Shown: positions 1-9,977 of the stretch, piece after piece
Layout of the letters: every line of letters begins with the position of its first letter
Numbering within the stretch: position 1 is the stretch's first letter
DNA from: Leidyana gryllorum EB-2025a
Lineage: Eukaryota > Apicomplexa
Length of the DNA stretch: 64,000 bases
Assembly: GCA_048772705.1 (NCBI GenBank)
Contig: JBLWGC010000104.1
Coordinates: forward strand, 496,001 to 560,000
Direction of reading: 5' to 3'
Position numbers and translations under genes: made by a program
Notes under the pieces: generated by a model
What the model was told of the DNA's origin: nothing
Databases searched by the model: none
Seen by the model: only the letters and a program-made list of their open reading frames with translations

Positions 1-945
1 GATCGCAGCAGCGTCAACGAGCTGAGTGATCATCCCAACAGCGATCACCGGAATGTTCGCCTCTCTTCTGACCTTTTCAGCCAGAGGGATTTGGAATTGG
101 GGAGTGGAGGGGAACTGCTGCTTAGAATTGTTGCCACCGCTGCTGACGTGAGCCACATCCACACCAATCTCCTTCAGTTTTCTCGCGTAGACCACCGCGT
201 CATCGACGTCGAAACCTCCTTCAACCCACTCAGTGGCGGAGAAACGCACAATGAGAGGCATCGAAGGTGGGAGAGCTTCGCGAACTGCTTTGCACACCTC
301 CAAGGGGAACCGCAAACGGTTCTCCAGACTTCCGCCATAGGCATCAGTACGGGTGTTCGAGAGCGGACTAGTGAAGGACGAAAGGAGGTAGCCATGGGCT
401 GAGTGGATTTCGATGGCATCAAATCCAGCTTTGACACATCTCGTAGCCGCAGCCACAAACATGTCGCGGACCTCTTCCATATCCTCGCGAGTCATTTCAC
501 GGGGGGCGTGATAGTGCTCATCGAAGGCAATGGCGCTGGGGCCAATACACTCGGAACCGTATTGGTCTTCAGCCGTAAGGTGAACGGGATTGGGCACCAT
601 ACAGTTCACACAAGTCGCCTTCCGGCCACCGTGCGCAATCTGAATGGCAGTTTTGGAGTGGCTGTTCTCGTGTATGTAATCATTGATACGTTTGAGCGGG
701 GCAATACAAGCATCGCTGAAAACTCCCATATCGCCGGGCTGCAGACGGCCGCGATAGTCCACAGGTGCTGCCTCTAAGATGATCAGACCAGCTCCACCCA
801 TAGCGAAACCCCCGTAGTGCACGAGATGACGGTCGTTAGGCTCATTGGTTACTGGATCAGACAACCAAGTGCACATCGGCGGTACCACAATGCGGTTGGG
901 AATCTCAAGCCCGCGGATTTTCCATGATTGCAGAGCAGCGGACAT
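1..945 (-). CDS. NADH:flavin oxidoreductase, old yellow enzyme family (YqjM/NamA type), C-terminus cut by window edge
   Basis: The minus strand is open for 315 codons from the ATG at 943-945 to the window edge without an intron. It begins MSAALQSWKIRGLEIPNR and runs through a TIM-barrel with clear OYE signatures: PPMCTWLSD (the cysteine of YqjM-type enzymes that sits near FMN), IQIAHGGRK, the substrate-binding pair in EIHSAHGYLLSSF, the signature YGGSLENRLRF, and IVRFSATEW. Family members bind FMN and reduce the C=C bond of unsaturated carbonyl compounds with NAD(P)H; the physiological substrate is not readable here. Bacterial homologues are about 340 residues, so only some 20-30 residues should be missing. 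The bacterial-like subtype in a protist may reflect old transfer, but that is inference. Confidence 0.9.
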   Translation of the reverse strand, partial: MSAALQSWKIRGLEIPNRIVVPPMCTWLSDPVTNEPNDRHLVHYGGFAMGGAGLIILEAAPVDYRGRLQPGDMGVFSDACIAPLKRINDYIHENSHSKTAIQIAHGGRKATCVNCMVPNPVHLTAEDQYGSECIGPSAIAFDEHYHAPREMTREDMEEVRDMFVAAATRCVKAGFDAIEIHSAHGYLLSSFTSPLSNTRTDAYGGSLENRLRFPLEVCKAVREALPPSMPLIVRFSATEWVEGGFDVDDAVVYARKLKEIGVDVAHVSSGGNNSKQQFPSTPQFQIPLAEKVRREANIPVIAVGMITQLVDAAAI

Positions 946-1480
946 CTTGATAAGTGTTGAAGGACTAGTGGGTTCGAATCACACTTCTTTTTTTGCCACT
1001 AAGCTTTTGGGACATGTTTGGGACAGCCGTCGGGACAGTGTTTGGGTCATCAATGTCCCTTTCCGAAGTGTGTTGTGGACAGTCTCGCTAACTAGGAAGG
1101 CTTCGCATTTGGCATTATGCCTGGAGTAGTCAGAGCGAGATTCATGGTGGGGAGGGAGGCAGGCAGGTTTGTGCAACCCGCAAAGGAGATAGAGGTACAA
1201 CGTCCTTCCTATGTCTGAATGTGTGATGATGGACTTCCCAAGAGCATATATACTGGTTGATTATGTTTAGAAAGTGCTGATGAACCTGGCCATCGATGGA
1301 GAGCTCCCATGATCGACGGGATTTATGACTAGATGCATTGGATCCAGAAAACTTCCCTGTTGCTTATCTTATGTTGGCAGAGGCCACCCTCTCGCGGGTG
1401 TACCTTTCCTGCCGGGCACCTCAGACAGTAGGCTGCAAGCATAACTTAAGCTCAAAGCGCTTCGAAGCCCAGGCGAGCAG
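946..1480. other. intergenic spacer, no gene recognised
   Basis: About 535 bp between the OYE start and the AATF stop. It holds the OYE 5' leader and the AATF 3' UTR. Short direct and inverted copies of GGGACA/TGTTTGGG occur at about 1008-1065. No reading frame with protein-like composition and no RNA gene was found. Confidence 0.5.
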
Positions 1481-2962
1481 CTATTGAGCGGCAGCAGCTG
1501 CAGCAGCGGCCCTCAGCAACCGGCTTATCGGCCGAGAGACAACATTTGTGCCTTCCTCGGGTCCCTCCATGGGTGTCTGCAGATTGGGAGACCATGTCTT
1601 TGAAGTTTTGAAGCGGATGTGTCACTTACCATGAAGCCCTTCAGGACAGGAATAGGATCGAGTTTGAGGCGGCGTCCTTTAGATAGCTTCCGGTCCTCTT
1701 TCGAACCTGATGCAGATTGGGCAGTTGGGATGAGTATGAGGAGGATGTGGGCTTACGGGAGCTGGGAGTCCGTCGTTGTTGAAGTAGAGCTACAGAGGCA
1801 CTGGCAGCAGGCGAGGTTTTCAACGACGCGTCGTCTCCCTTGACGAAGCGGCGTAGCAAGAAAGAATAATACTCCGCGTCGTCATAGACCATCGTCTGGC
1901 CAACTACCTCCTGTCCAATACCTGCAGACGGTTTCCAGTCGGTCTGACTGGCTGCAAAGGAGCGACAAAAGTCGAGTCCTTTCATAAACTCCTCTGTCTG
2001 CTTAGAGACTCTCTTGTTCAACACAGCGAACTCCTCTTTCTGTTGCAGCGCGTTAGTTAGTTGATTGATTGGGAGGAGATATTTGATTCACTTACAGCTA
2101 TCTGTTGCCGCATTCTGTCCATCGTTTCGCAAACGCGTCGACGTTTGACTTCCTGCCAGAGGCGGTCCTCAATGGTCCACTGAGGATCGCGATCAGCAAA
2201 CTTTGTCTTACGGTAGCGACGGAGCGCCAAGCCGAGGTGACGGACATTGCTTGAAGACTGATTTATGGTCGAAGGATTGACGGAGGTTGAATTGACTTCA
2301 TTTACAGCTTGTTGCGAGCTATTCTTCTCTTTCGTTTTGACATCCTCATTGCTGATACCCCAAGTGGCGGGCGGGATGCCCGGCACTTGTGTGCGCAGGG
2401 AATTCAGCAATGCTCCGGATTCTTCTAGATTCCATTCGGTGTCACTTGGGCACTCTGCACGCGTAGTTGAGCTCTCGCTGGCGGGTTGACCCAGAAATGA
2501 ACTCAGTATAGAGTTCAGCTGTTGCTCGCAATTTGAAACGGCGTTATAAAGATCATTGACGGCGGTTGTAGGCTCCAGTCGCTTGGCATTCATAGGTGGA
2601 AGTAGGCCGAATAGGGGTCCGCAGATGGTACTCTGAAGCTGGATTCTTTGACCCAGAAGTTTCGAGGCATATGTTTTCAGCGAACGAAGGGCTTTAGCAC
2701 GTTCAAGCTCCTCACGTTCCAGTTCATTATCCTGACGCTCGAAAACTTGAACTTCTGCCCGCCTACTCTCTTCTTCCAACTCTTGAACGGCTTTGGCCAA
2801 ATCTTGGCTGAACAGAATTGAAGACGGCTCAGCTCTTGTTGACTTGTCTGAATCGGCTCCCCGCCAGCCGCACCTGGAGGCGTTGCCGCCGGCTTCAAGC
2901 GCGCTAGATATTCTATCCGTCTGGGCTTCACATGAAGACGACGTTGAGTCCGATTCAGACAT
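1481..2962 (-). CDS. AATF/Che-1 (Bfr2) family nucleolar protein
   Basis: Four exons (2962-2096, 2039-1757, 1706-1630, 1576-1481; introns of 56, 50 and 53 nt) give 440 residues in frame. The N-terminus is acidic and Ser-rich. A helical leucine-rich stretch near residue 120-145 (KTYASKLLGQRIQLQ) matches the AATF region. The C-terminal TRAUB domain is visible as MVYDDAEYYSFLLRRFV and, after the short introns, DRKLSKGRRLKLDP...VLKGFM, the usual x-KxSKGRKxxx-FM pattern. The family works in early 40S ribosome maturation in the nucleolus. The protein ends in a run of alanines followed by glutamine. Without removing the 50-nt intron the KxSKGR motif is out of frame, which supports the splice model. 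I chose the ATG at 2962, the first one before the acidic N-terminus. The gene is divergent from RPA2. Confidence 0.8.
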
Positions 2963-3095
2963 ACCTCCCAAAAAAATAAAGTATGTCCACCGACCATGTA
3001 TAGTGACACCTTTGCAGGAGCCAGCTTCACAGAGAGTAAGCCACGTCCCGAACCTACGCGCCATATGGCCTAGTGCACTGATCTACGCCCCCAAG

Positions 3096-4611
3096 ATGTA
3101 CACCTCTAATCTGTGTGTGTCTACTGTGTGCTTCCAAACCTTGCTTTTGTCTGGAACCTGAGTGTCTTCACCACCGTCTTGTAACCTGGCCACATCAGCT
3201 GTCCGCAGATAAGGCCGGCGGATTCATTCCCGGTGGCTTCAATTTTGGCGATGGAGGCGACTCCTTCCTCGCCCCCAATGCGGGATCAGCGCTTCCCTCG
3301 CTCTACTCGCCGTATATGGCCGCAACAAGTGACACGCACCGAAGGAATTGTCTGCCCTTACAGGTAGGCATGATCTTCAAGGCCTACAATGAAAACCCTC
3401 AAGCGACTCGGGTGGTGCTGAACGGTAAGCACTTGAAGCGAGGCGTATATTGGGAGTGTACCCTAACAGGAGAGGAGGTTGGGCATCTTAAGCTCGTCGG
3501 ACGGTGTGTGGGAATGCAGCGGGAGACACACGGTGGCTCAGAGAAGCTCGTGTTCCGACTGGAAGATGACACCGGCATGATAACGGTAGAGTGGTTGATC
3601 GGAGTGGTAGCAGAAGCGAACAGTCCCTGGTTGACGAATGAGCTTCAGAAACTGCAGGATGAAGCTACGGAGAGGAGCATTCATGTGAAGGTGTGGGGGG
3701 AATGCAATTTAAGAGGTGTGCATGAACCGCGTGTTAAGGCCAATGTGGTGCACAAGGTGGAGAATTATCACGAGGTGGAGTTGCACAAACTCGACACAAT
3801 GATGTATCAGATGTCCCAACCCTCTCACCCTCTCTCAGCGCAACTTTTGCAGCTGCGTCAGTCGGCAACTGGAACAGCCCCAATGGCTTCGAAGATGAAT
3901 TCATCCTCAATGGAACAATCTTTCCCCACATCCTCGAACTCCACTTCTGCTGTGGCTCCCAGCAATGCCCCTGTGACCTTAGTTTCCAATAAGTCGGCCG
4001 TCAGTAACCTGCCCGGCAGTAATTCTTCATTTCTGTCAGCCACTGGTGCTACTAATCCTCCGGCCCCTGCGCCTTCCCCGAAGCCCACTCACCATACAAC
4101 GCCCTCTCGCTCGGCGGGAGGGTTCGCAGCTGCACCGACACCCTTTGGGACGACTGTCCAGCAGCCGCCACCGCAGACATATGGTTTTGGCGCTCCTCTT
4201 GCACAGTCTTATGTTTCAGCTCCGCCACCCCAGCAACCCTTTGGCATGTATGGTGGTATGACTCCGACACGGCCCAATGCGGACCGTGATGGGGATGGTG
4301 ATGGTGAGAAGCTCCGGCAGCGTAACTGGGAGGCAATTCGATTCGCATCTTCGTCAGATTCGTCCCCGTCAATGGCCATCACCGTTCCGCCTGCGATCGC
4401 AAGCAGCGATTCTTTGTCGTTGGTGGAACGCGTTTGTATCTTTTTAAGAGCTAATACGGAGAGTCGCCCAGAAGGGATACACGTCAGAGTGATTGGGCAG
4501 CTTTTACATGCTGAAGTCCCCGAAGTCCAGGAAGCCCTGCGCGAGCTGGAGGATCGCGGTGACGCTTTCTACACACGAAATAGCCAGATATGGTCAGGCG
4601 TAGCGAAATGA
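3096..4611 (+). CDS. RPA2: Replication protein A 32 kDa subunit (RPA2)
   Basis: The long exon from about 3209 encodes a Gly-rich N-terminus (GGFIPGGFNFGDGGDSF), one OB-fold (LKLVGRCVGMQRETHGG, KLVFRLEDDTGMITVEW, IHVKVWGECNLRG, VKANVVHKVENYHEVE), a Ser/Pro/Ala-rich linker of roughly 190 residues and a winged-helix tail (LSLVERVCIFLR...GIHVRVIGQLL...VQEALRELEDRGDAFYT). That is the order in RPA2: phosphorylatable N-terminus, ssDNA-binding OB-fold, C-terminal partner-binding winged helix. RPA coats single-stranded DNA in replication and repair. The linker is much longer than in animals. No ATG lies in frame at the 5' end of the main exon. A model with ATG at 3096, a donor near 3115 and the acceptor at 3208 restores the frame, but this first exon is uncertain. 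Confidence 0.85.
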
Positions 4612-4632
4612 TTTTCGATAGATATTTCACCA

Positions 4633-6468
4633 ATGGCTCGGCGCTCGTATTTCCCCCTTCGCTCGGCGGGAACAGGACTGCAGCAGGGCTTCAATAGTAA
4701 ATATGTTTTGCTCTTGACGCTCGCGGCGACAGTAGCCTGTGGTGCTATTTGGTTGAGTACCACTGTTAACTATGTTGGAGTAGCTCAATGGATGACACTC
4801 CCATCTCTGACATCCCCCCTTCACCGATGCAGCACAAGCCTGGGTGACTCCGAGGAACTTTCTGACAGCGGACTGATGTGCCGAAGTCATGTCCAAAGAT
4901 CTTCGGCCGTGCTGGAACATATCTCGACTTTAAAAATCACCGATCCAGCGTTTTACGACGCATTCTCGGACGGAGAGATCTTTAGTTATTTCCCACAACC
5001 CTCCCCACCGGTTCCATTCTATATATGGGATGATCACGAAGTGATAGGCAAAATTCATCATTGTGACCAGTTGCCGGAGCTGAGTTCTTTCCTGGACGGT
5101 GACGTGGGGGCGTATGAGGACCTCATCGACTCCCCCTGGAGGACTTTCAACAAAGATGAGGCAATCATCCATTATGTACCATTCGAGTACGGAAAGTTAG
5201 AGGAGGGATCGTGTCATGTCTCGAAAGAAGAATTAACCGAATTGATAGATTACGTGAGTTACCTCAAAGCCGCCAGAGCCCCCTAGGATCCCCCTTCGCC
5301 CCGAAAATGTATACATATGTAATATGTGTGGATGTGGAGCCTGTTGACGCTTTCGTCTACAATCTTCTTTTGCCGTCTCGTGTCTGCAAACACGTGTGTA
5401 TTGCTGCAGATTACGGGAAGTGAAGAATACAAGAAGTATAATGGGATGAACTTTGTGTGGATTTCTAGTACCTATCGTAACGAAGTATATTCCAGCGGCC
5501 GCGAAAGCGATATCTTTCATGAGAAAGCGGAGGCACCTCTCAATTGGACCTCCTTCGAAGAGTTCTTTATTCAAGCCTCCACGGCGTTTCAAGCTAGCAA
5601 TCCTCGCCTTAGACCCTGTTCCGTGGATGTGGCCTTCTCTGCTAACGTCAGGCTCCGGGAGGCCAAAACATTTCCGCATGGTTACATCGCGTCTTACAAG
5701 TATCCAGGTGGTGCCTATGAGTTGGTGCGGCGGGAGCGCCCAATCAACTCTATATTCATCGGGCAAGCCGACGAGAGGCCTGCTTACGCATCGAGGAAGT
5801 CGCTGATCACTTCGCTCCCTGGGACGTGGGAGCCGAGCATTTTGGCCTTGTACAAGGCTAGCGAAGGTATTCCCGAGTGCAAACATCCTGATAATCTGTC
5901 TGGCTGCTCGATTCCAAAACATCTTTCCAAGAAGTCTACCTATGTGGACAAACTAAAAGTCTCCAAATTCGGTTGGCATTTCCGAGGCGACGAATTCAGC
6001 TCCGCTCGTATGTCGGACATTGTGGCTGGAGGGGCCCTTCCTTTGGTGGTGATGAAAGAAGCGTTGGACATCTCAGTAGTTCATCAGTGCCATGTTCCAT
6101 GGCGCGACATAGCAATCTTCTTCCCGCTTGACGATTTCGTTCGAGATCCCAAACCGTTGTTGACGGAGCAAGTTTTGAGTCTCAAAGCCAGTGACCTGGA
6201 AAAGAGGTACCGACTTTTGGAGTACTATCGCGGAGAAGCCGTCCACGCCCTGGGCGACAAAGGGGCCGTTCACAATCTGCTGAGATCTTTTGTTAATCGT
6301 TGCATCCCGGAGAGCACGCTGGCCTCGCTTGGCATGTCGAAAACTCAATTCGAATGTCCCTTCACGGACTTCCGGAAGCGGCAAGTATGGGACGTTCGCG
6401 GCGACGAAGACGACACGCCGGCGTGGGCTCCCAATTGGTATCGAGCTACCCGCCGTCAGGTGTCTTGA
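4633..6468 (+). CDS. Exostosin-type (GT47) glycosyltransferase, copy A
   Basis: Two exons (4633-5253, 5410-6468; intron 156 nt, the longest resolved in the window) encode 559 residues. The topology is type II: a short cytosolic tail, one membrane segment at about residues 24-46 (KYVLLLTLAATVACGAIWLS), then a lumenal domain. GT47 landmarks are PVPFYIWDDHE, IIHYVPFEYGK, and the donor-binding region GWHFRGDEFSSARMSDIVAG followed by LPLVVMKEALD and VPWRDIAIFFPLDDF. Family members are Golgi transferases that build glycans; which sugar is used cannot be read. The ATG lies just 21 bp after the RPA2 stop. The adjacent minus-strand gene is a paralogue with the intron at the equivalent position. Confidence 0.85.
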
Positions 6469-6589
6469 AGGTCAGATACCATACTTAAGGTCTTGCAGAA
6501 GAAGGTTCCCAATTGGGAGAGAAAACTGAATCCTGCCTTGAGAATGTTACATCGAATCGAATTACCTTGCAAATTTAGTTGCGAAAGGA

Positions 6590-8414
6590 TCACACCCCCT
6601 CCAACCAGTGTGGTGCCCAGGAGGGATTGTCATCATCATCTCCTAGAGTTGACCAGACCTGCTTCTTCTGAAAATCACCAAAGGGGCAGGCCAATTTGGT
6701 CTTGGAGAGATGAAAGTCCGCTAGCACACTTTCAGGGAGGCAATCTCGAACAAAATGAGTTAAAGAATTGTGCGGAGCGACCCAACTATCCAAAGAATGG
6801 AGCATCTCCGATCGATAGTATTCCAGCAGCCGGAAGCGCTTTTCGAATTCGGCATCTGTGGTGTTCACCACTTCTCTCAACAAAACCCCTCTTGAGTCCC
6901 GCTCAAAATCGTCAAGATCGAGGAAAAAGGCGATTCTATGCCATGGAATGGAACACTGTAGATTCGTTGACATGTCCAGCGCTTCCCGCATCACAACAAT
7001 CGGAATCGTCTGAGCCGCCACGATATCTGAGAAACGGGCCGAGCTGAAATCGTCCCCACGAAAGTGGAAACCCATGCGTGATTTCGCCAGATAATCGCCA
7101 TAGCGAACCTCTTTCTTCAGGTCCGCCGTTAATGAGCATCCACTCAGATCGTCGACACTCTTGCACTTTCTGAGACTCGCGTGTGTCTCCTCCAAGTGTG
7201 CGACGCGCTCCATAACAGCATTCTGGACTGATGACCAAGCCAGCACGGACGGTTCTAGAACACCTGGCAGCTGTTCCATCACTCGACGCCGGCATGTGTA
7301 CGCCTTTCGCTGGTCCCCCTGTCCAATGAATATGGTGTTGTAGGGTCGCTGCTTCTTCACTTGGGCCCAGATACCACCGTCGTATCGATAGGACTCTAAG
7401 GTACCGGCCGGCCAGTTCTGCAGTTTGCGGAACTCTCGATTCGGCGAATAAGCAATGTTGCCTGTGCATTGTCGCAAGTGAGGATTAGAGGCTTGGTACA
7501 CGCCCGTCATCGTATAGAACATTCGATCGAACGGGCTTGAGTCAGCCCCAAAGCTGGGTTGATTCTTGTCCTTGCGCGACTGCTCCTGCAGTAGCCCTCT
7601 CTCATACCGGCTCGTTCGCACCTCATTTTTGTAGGTACTGGAGATGTAGAAAAAGTTGGCACCCGCATACCGTTTCCACTCTGGGCTCTTGAGTACCTAT
7701 TGCGCGCGCGATTATGAATCTTGAAGCGCTCAGGGCGCGGCAGGGGCTTACCTCGGCAGCGGCCTTGTTGGCCAGATCCCAGTCAATTTTGCACGTCCGC
7801 AACTCCCCAGCCGTCTTGCCCCAATCGATGGGTAAATAATGGACCACGGCTTGTGACTTGTTGTAAACTTTCCATGGAGAAGACTTGATGTCGTTGTACC
7901 ACGTTTCATCGCCATCCAAAAAGCTCTTGGAGTCCTCCAGAGGAGTGCAGTTGGACTGGAACTGTTTGAAACCAGCCAAGTCGTCCCAAATGTAGAACGG
8001 AATGGTCATTTGAGTGGAGATCGATGGACTGAATAGGGAGTACACTTCGCCCTCAGTGAATACCTCGTAGAAATAAGGGTCGCTTATCCGTAGTCGCTTG
8101 ATGTACTCCAAGACTTCAGATCTATGCGTGTAGGTCGGGATGTCAGAATCACCATCTCCGAACAGTCCGCTCTCGGGCACCTCCAAGCGGGTAATGGGTT
8201 CGTTGGGCAACGACTCGATATATGTAATAATCAATGTGTATAACAGCAATACGGTTGACATGACGCCTATCGACCACGCCCAATACGGATGTCGTATGCA
8301 CTCTCTCCGAAGGAGGTGCACCTTGCGTACGGCCCACCATTTGATTAGGGCGACCTGCAGCCAGAGCCCTTTCACTGTTGGGAGTGGTGGCTTCTGTATA
8401 TCGTGCCACAACAT
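6590..8414 (-). CDS. Exostosin-type (GT47) glycosyltransferase, copy B
   Basis: Two exons (8414-7752, 7696-6590; intron 55 nt) encode 589 residues. The intron sits where copy A has its intron. There is an N-terminal basic tail, a membrane segment at about residues 44-66 (YWAWSIGVMSTVLLLYTLII), then the GT47 domain with IPFYIWDDLAG, VVHYLPIDWGK, FHFRGDDFSSARFSDIVA, IPIVVMREALD and the closing CPFGDFQKKQVW. Several blocks are near-identical to copy A (FRGD-FSSAR-SDIVA, LEYYR, CPF-DF-K-QVW), while N-termini and loops differ freely. The two genes are convergent, 121 bp apart, so this is an inverted tandem duplication. Both keep the donor-site residues, so both are probably active Golgi enzymes. 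Confidence 0.85.
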
Positions 8415-8496
8415 TGTAGAAAACTGTCGCTTGGATTTAAAACTCTGACTATACTAAAACTAAGGATGAGCACATGCGACCGACCGACCAATCAAG

Positions 8497-9977
8497 TCAA
8501 TTGTTGATTTGGTCAGTGGACTGTCGAGCTAAATGCGATCGCTTGTCCTGCCGTGACCAGTCTTGGGAGTAACCCAACAATCGAGCTGTCTCTTTGCGGA
8601 GAGTCTGTCGTCCCAGGGCAGCTTCAATCTCATCGTAGGCCTGGTCAACCCAGCGATAAGCCATCAAGTCGCTTAAACACGCCTCCCGATAGATCTCCAG
8701 GACGGGTCGCAGGCAACCTTTGGCATTGATTCCCTCGCGCTGACAGAGAGACGGGAGAGAGTGACACGGGGAAGAGTTATGCGAAGGGTGCGGGTTATAG
8801 GCCAACCGGCCAACAGGAGCCTTTGCCGACCTCTGTCTCGACCAGGTCGACTGTGCGTCAGGGCGGAGCCTTCGTTGCACCTACCTGTTGAGGAGTGGCC
8901 CAGACGAGTTGTTCGGTGATCCACCAGACATAGTCGGGTAATCTGTACCCCGTATAGCGGGGGAGGCGTTCCAAGACGCGGTCCATCAAGGTGGATTGAT
9001 GTGCCTCATTGGGGAAATACGAAAAGATCTGCATTATCATTCCAGTGCCCCAGTCTTCGAACCAATCGTCTGGAGTGGTGTAGAGGTCTTCCACAGCTTT
9101 GATGAGTGCTTTGGCTCTGTTTGCGTCTTGGGCTCCTGCAGATGTGTTTGGAACCCCCGATCGGCCTTCTCACTAGCGCTGCTCACCGACAGCCAGACCA
9201 ATGGCGGCCTTGAATGCAGGTACTCTGACACCGTCCCGAGCGGTGAGGAGGGCAGTGATCTTGTCGCCGAGGTTGAGCGAGAGGAAGTAGTTAGCGCGCC
9301 TAGTTGCATCGGTTTGGTCTACGTCCAGAGCATCAGCTAGTTGTTCGCACATACGGGCAAGGGTGTCAGGGGTATTGGGGGGAAGGTGCGTTTGGTCGAC
9401 ATCGGGTGACTCTCGGAAGAAGTCGACCAGAATGTCAAACTGTTGTGGTGGGACGGTGTCGAACAGTGGAATGACGCTTTGATTACGAATAGAAGCCACT
9501 ACTTCTTCGACTTCTAGGGGAGAGAGGCGGGGGTTCGAGGACAAGGCAGAGTATTCAGGGAGTTTGGCCAGTACAGGCAGTAACTCTGGGTACTTCGACA
9601 GCATTCGGCGCAAAGTGCAAGCGGCCCAGCGACGGAGGTCTATACACGGGTCGAGACCGGCGGCTGTGAGACATTTAGTTGCGAGAGGAGTCATGATTTC
9701 CTCTGGGACGAATGAATTGTCACAGAAGCGTAACATAAGTTCAAATGTACGTAACGCTTCCATTCGTACTGCCGTACTCTCTGACTGCAGAAGGCTCAAT
9801 AAGCCCTGCAGGTGATCGCTTGTTAACTGTTTATCATCAACAAGGCTTCTGAAGCGTTCCCCATTGTTCAAATTAACTCTGGTCTGATAAAACCAGGGCA
9901 ATGGTGGATCGAAAGTGCATACCTACTGAACGTAGCCTGTACAAATCGGGCAAAGCAGATCGCCAAGTGTCCAACAT
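8497..9977 (-). CDS. ARM/HEAT-like repeat protein, function unknown
   Basis: Four exons (9977-9927, 9883-9187, 9135-8885, 8739-8497; introns 43, 51 and 145 nt) give 413 residues. The first exon encodes MLDTWRSALPDLYRLRS. The body is all helical, with repeats of the armadillo/HEAT type (LQGLLSLLQSESTAVRMEALRTFELMLRF; WAACTLRRMLSKYPELLPVLAKL), then an aromatic-rich segment (DWFEDWGTGMIMQIFSYFP; YTGYRLPDYVWWITEQLVW). I cannot assign a family; HSP70 exchange factors and proteasome assembly chaperones have similar folds. The start codon overlaps the start codon of the divergent neighbour in one CATG. The stop is 82 bp before the GT47 copy B start on the same strand. Confidence 0.65.

Noticed and set aside
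957-985. GGGTTCGAATC resembling a tRNA T-loop next to the OYE start
   Set aside because: The stem has a mismatch, the 3' side is a T-run with no matching acceptor stem, and there is no D or anticodon arm.
3081-5340. Weak similarity between 3088-3118 and 5294-5328 (both contain CGCCCC then ATGTAYAC and TGTGTG), suggesting a repeated intron element
   Set aside because: About 30 bp at roughly 75 percent identity with simple TG-rich sequence; no other copy was found.
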